NCBI RefSeq assembly: GCF_000330885.1
Contig: NC_020059.1
Location: forward strand, 3,151,001-3,215,000
Length of the DNA: 64,000 nucleotides
Origin: Rhizobium tropici CIAT 899
GTDB taxonomy: Bacteria; Pseudomonadota; Alphaproteobacteria; Rhizobiales; Rhizobiaceae
Direction: 5' to 3'
The translations under genes were made by a program, and so were the position numbers. The notes below the pieces were generated by a model. That model was not told the origin of the DNA and ran no database searches. It saw only the letters and a list, made by a program, of their open reading frames with translations. This document shows, one piece after another, positions 63,286-64,000 of the stretch. Each line of letters begins with the position of its first letter. The stretch's first letter is position 1.

Positions 63286-64000
63286 CTACTCCGCCGCCAC
63301 CGCCGGCGGCAGCTGAACCGTATTGCCCTCTTCCTCGTCGGCCTGCTCGCTGACAACCGGCTCCGCCGATTTGCTCTTGGGATCGCGGCCGAAGAACAGG
63401 GCATAGCCGGCGGGCAGCACGAAGATCGTCAGCACGGTCGCAACCAGGATACCGCCCATCATGGCGTAGGCGAGCGGCCCCCAGAAGACACCGCGCGAGA
63501 TCGGGATCAGCGCCAGAACGGCCGTCAGCGCCGTCAGCATGATCGGCCGGAAACGACGCACGGCCGAGCCGATGATCGCTTCCTTCCTGTCCATGCCTGC
63601 CGCGATATCCTGGTCGATCTGGTCGACGAGGATGATCGAGTTGCGGATGATGATGCCGAGCAGTGCGATGACGCCGAGGATCGCAACGAAGCCGAAGGGC
63701 GCACCGCTGATGAGCAGAGCCCCTGCCGCGCCGATGATGCCGAGCGGGCCGGTGGCGAGCACCAGCATCGCCTTGCCGAAATGCTGCAGCTGCGCCATCA
63801 GGAGCACGACGATAATGACGAGCATGATCGGCGCCTTGGCGGCGATCGAGGCCTGGCTTTCGGCGCTATCTTCGGCACCGCCCTGGATTTCGATCTTGTA
63901 GCCGGCCGGCAGGCTGCTCCTCAGATCGGCCATGTCGTTGTAGAGCTTGGCTGTCACGTCGTTCGACTGCACGTTATCAGGCAAGGTTGCCCGCACTGAG
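63286..64000 (-). CDS. RND efflux pump inner-membrane protein, C-terminal part
   Basis: About 238 C-terminal residues of an AcrB/HME-type transporter; the gene continues beyond the window. The visible part has the last periplasmic loop (LRSSLPAGYKIEIQGGAEDS) and the final membrane helices with GVIALLGIIIRNSIILVDQI, the Arg/Asp-containing RND motif, and GPLAYAMMGGILVATVLTIF. A short acidic tail (SEPVVSEQADEEEGN-like) ends the protein. The substrate cannot be named. A membrane-fusion gene is expected upstream, outside the window. Confidence 0.9.
   Translation of the reverse strand, partial: SVRATLPDNVQSNDVTAKLYNDMADLRSSLPAGYKIEIQGGAEDSAESQASIAAKAPIMLVIIVVLLMAQLQHFGKAMLVLATGPLGIIGAAGALLISGAPFGFVAILGVIALLGIIIRNSIILVDQIDQDIAAGMDRKEAIIGSAVRRFRPIMLTALTAVLALIPISRGVFWGPLAYAMMGGILVATVLTIFVLPAGYALFFGRDPKSKSAEPVVSEQADEEEGNTVQLPPAVAAE

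Overview
The window reads as a stretch of a Rhizobium-type alphaproteobacterial chromosome. This rests on gene content rather than a database search: an smo/mtlK polyol operon, UPF0262 and DUF2948 genes beside hisD and murA, the tal, ydcSTUVW-like and prkA-yeaH-spoVR blocks, high G+C coding DNA, and several families of short palindromic intergenic repeats. Almost everything looks like stable chromosomal gene content. The two clear mobile or foreign parts are one IS5-type insertion sequence (14278-15136) and a lower-G+C two-gene cassette behind a tRNA-Thr (54260-57107).

Layout. 1-8051: end of a TetR-like gene, an AraC regulator, terC, a small exported protein, gltX-lysS plus a small gene, an envelope hypothetical and a LysR regulator. 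8222-13771: a putrescine-type ABC importer followed by an aminobutyraldehyde dehydrogenase (ydcSTUVW order), with a hairpin element between the binding-protein gene and the rest. 13968-18798: a DUF1328 peptide, the IS element sitting exactly on the stop codon of a DUF1345 gene, then a small L-fuconate-like catabolic set (SDR, IclR, lactonase). 19026-24747: transaldolase, a divergent SorC regulator, an Ada-like methyltransferase, DUF2244, nth and a CysZ-like protein.

24956-35669: an RpiR regulator, then a nine-gene minus-strand polyol operon read in the order rbsD/fucU-like, smoC, smoE, smoF, smoG, smoK, mtlK, HAD phosphatase, FGGY pentulose kinase. No smoS (sorbitol dehydrogenase) gene lies between smoK and mtlK. 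35886-42395: a two-component pair, ROK kinase, cutC, an envelope hypothetical and an MFS exporter. 42413-47199: spoVR, yeaH and prkA as one operon. 47534-53819: tRNA-Phe, then yacG, maf, infA, LMW phosphatase, UPF0262, hisD, DUF2948 and murA, all on the minus strand. 53975-57107: tRNA-Thr and the helicase/DUF2290 cassette. 57291-64000: ddl, a two-gene D-threonate-type pathway (dtnK-pdxA2), a VOC protein, a metallophosphatase and the end of an RND pump.

The most promising novel system is the helicase plus DUF2290 pair. It has an intact SF1 helicase core behind an N-terminal domain that resembles a nuclease fold without its catalytic lysine, it overlaps translationally with a DUF2290 partner, its base composition differs from its neighbours, and it sits next to a tRNA. 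A defence function is an inference. No integrase or att duplication was seen.
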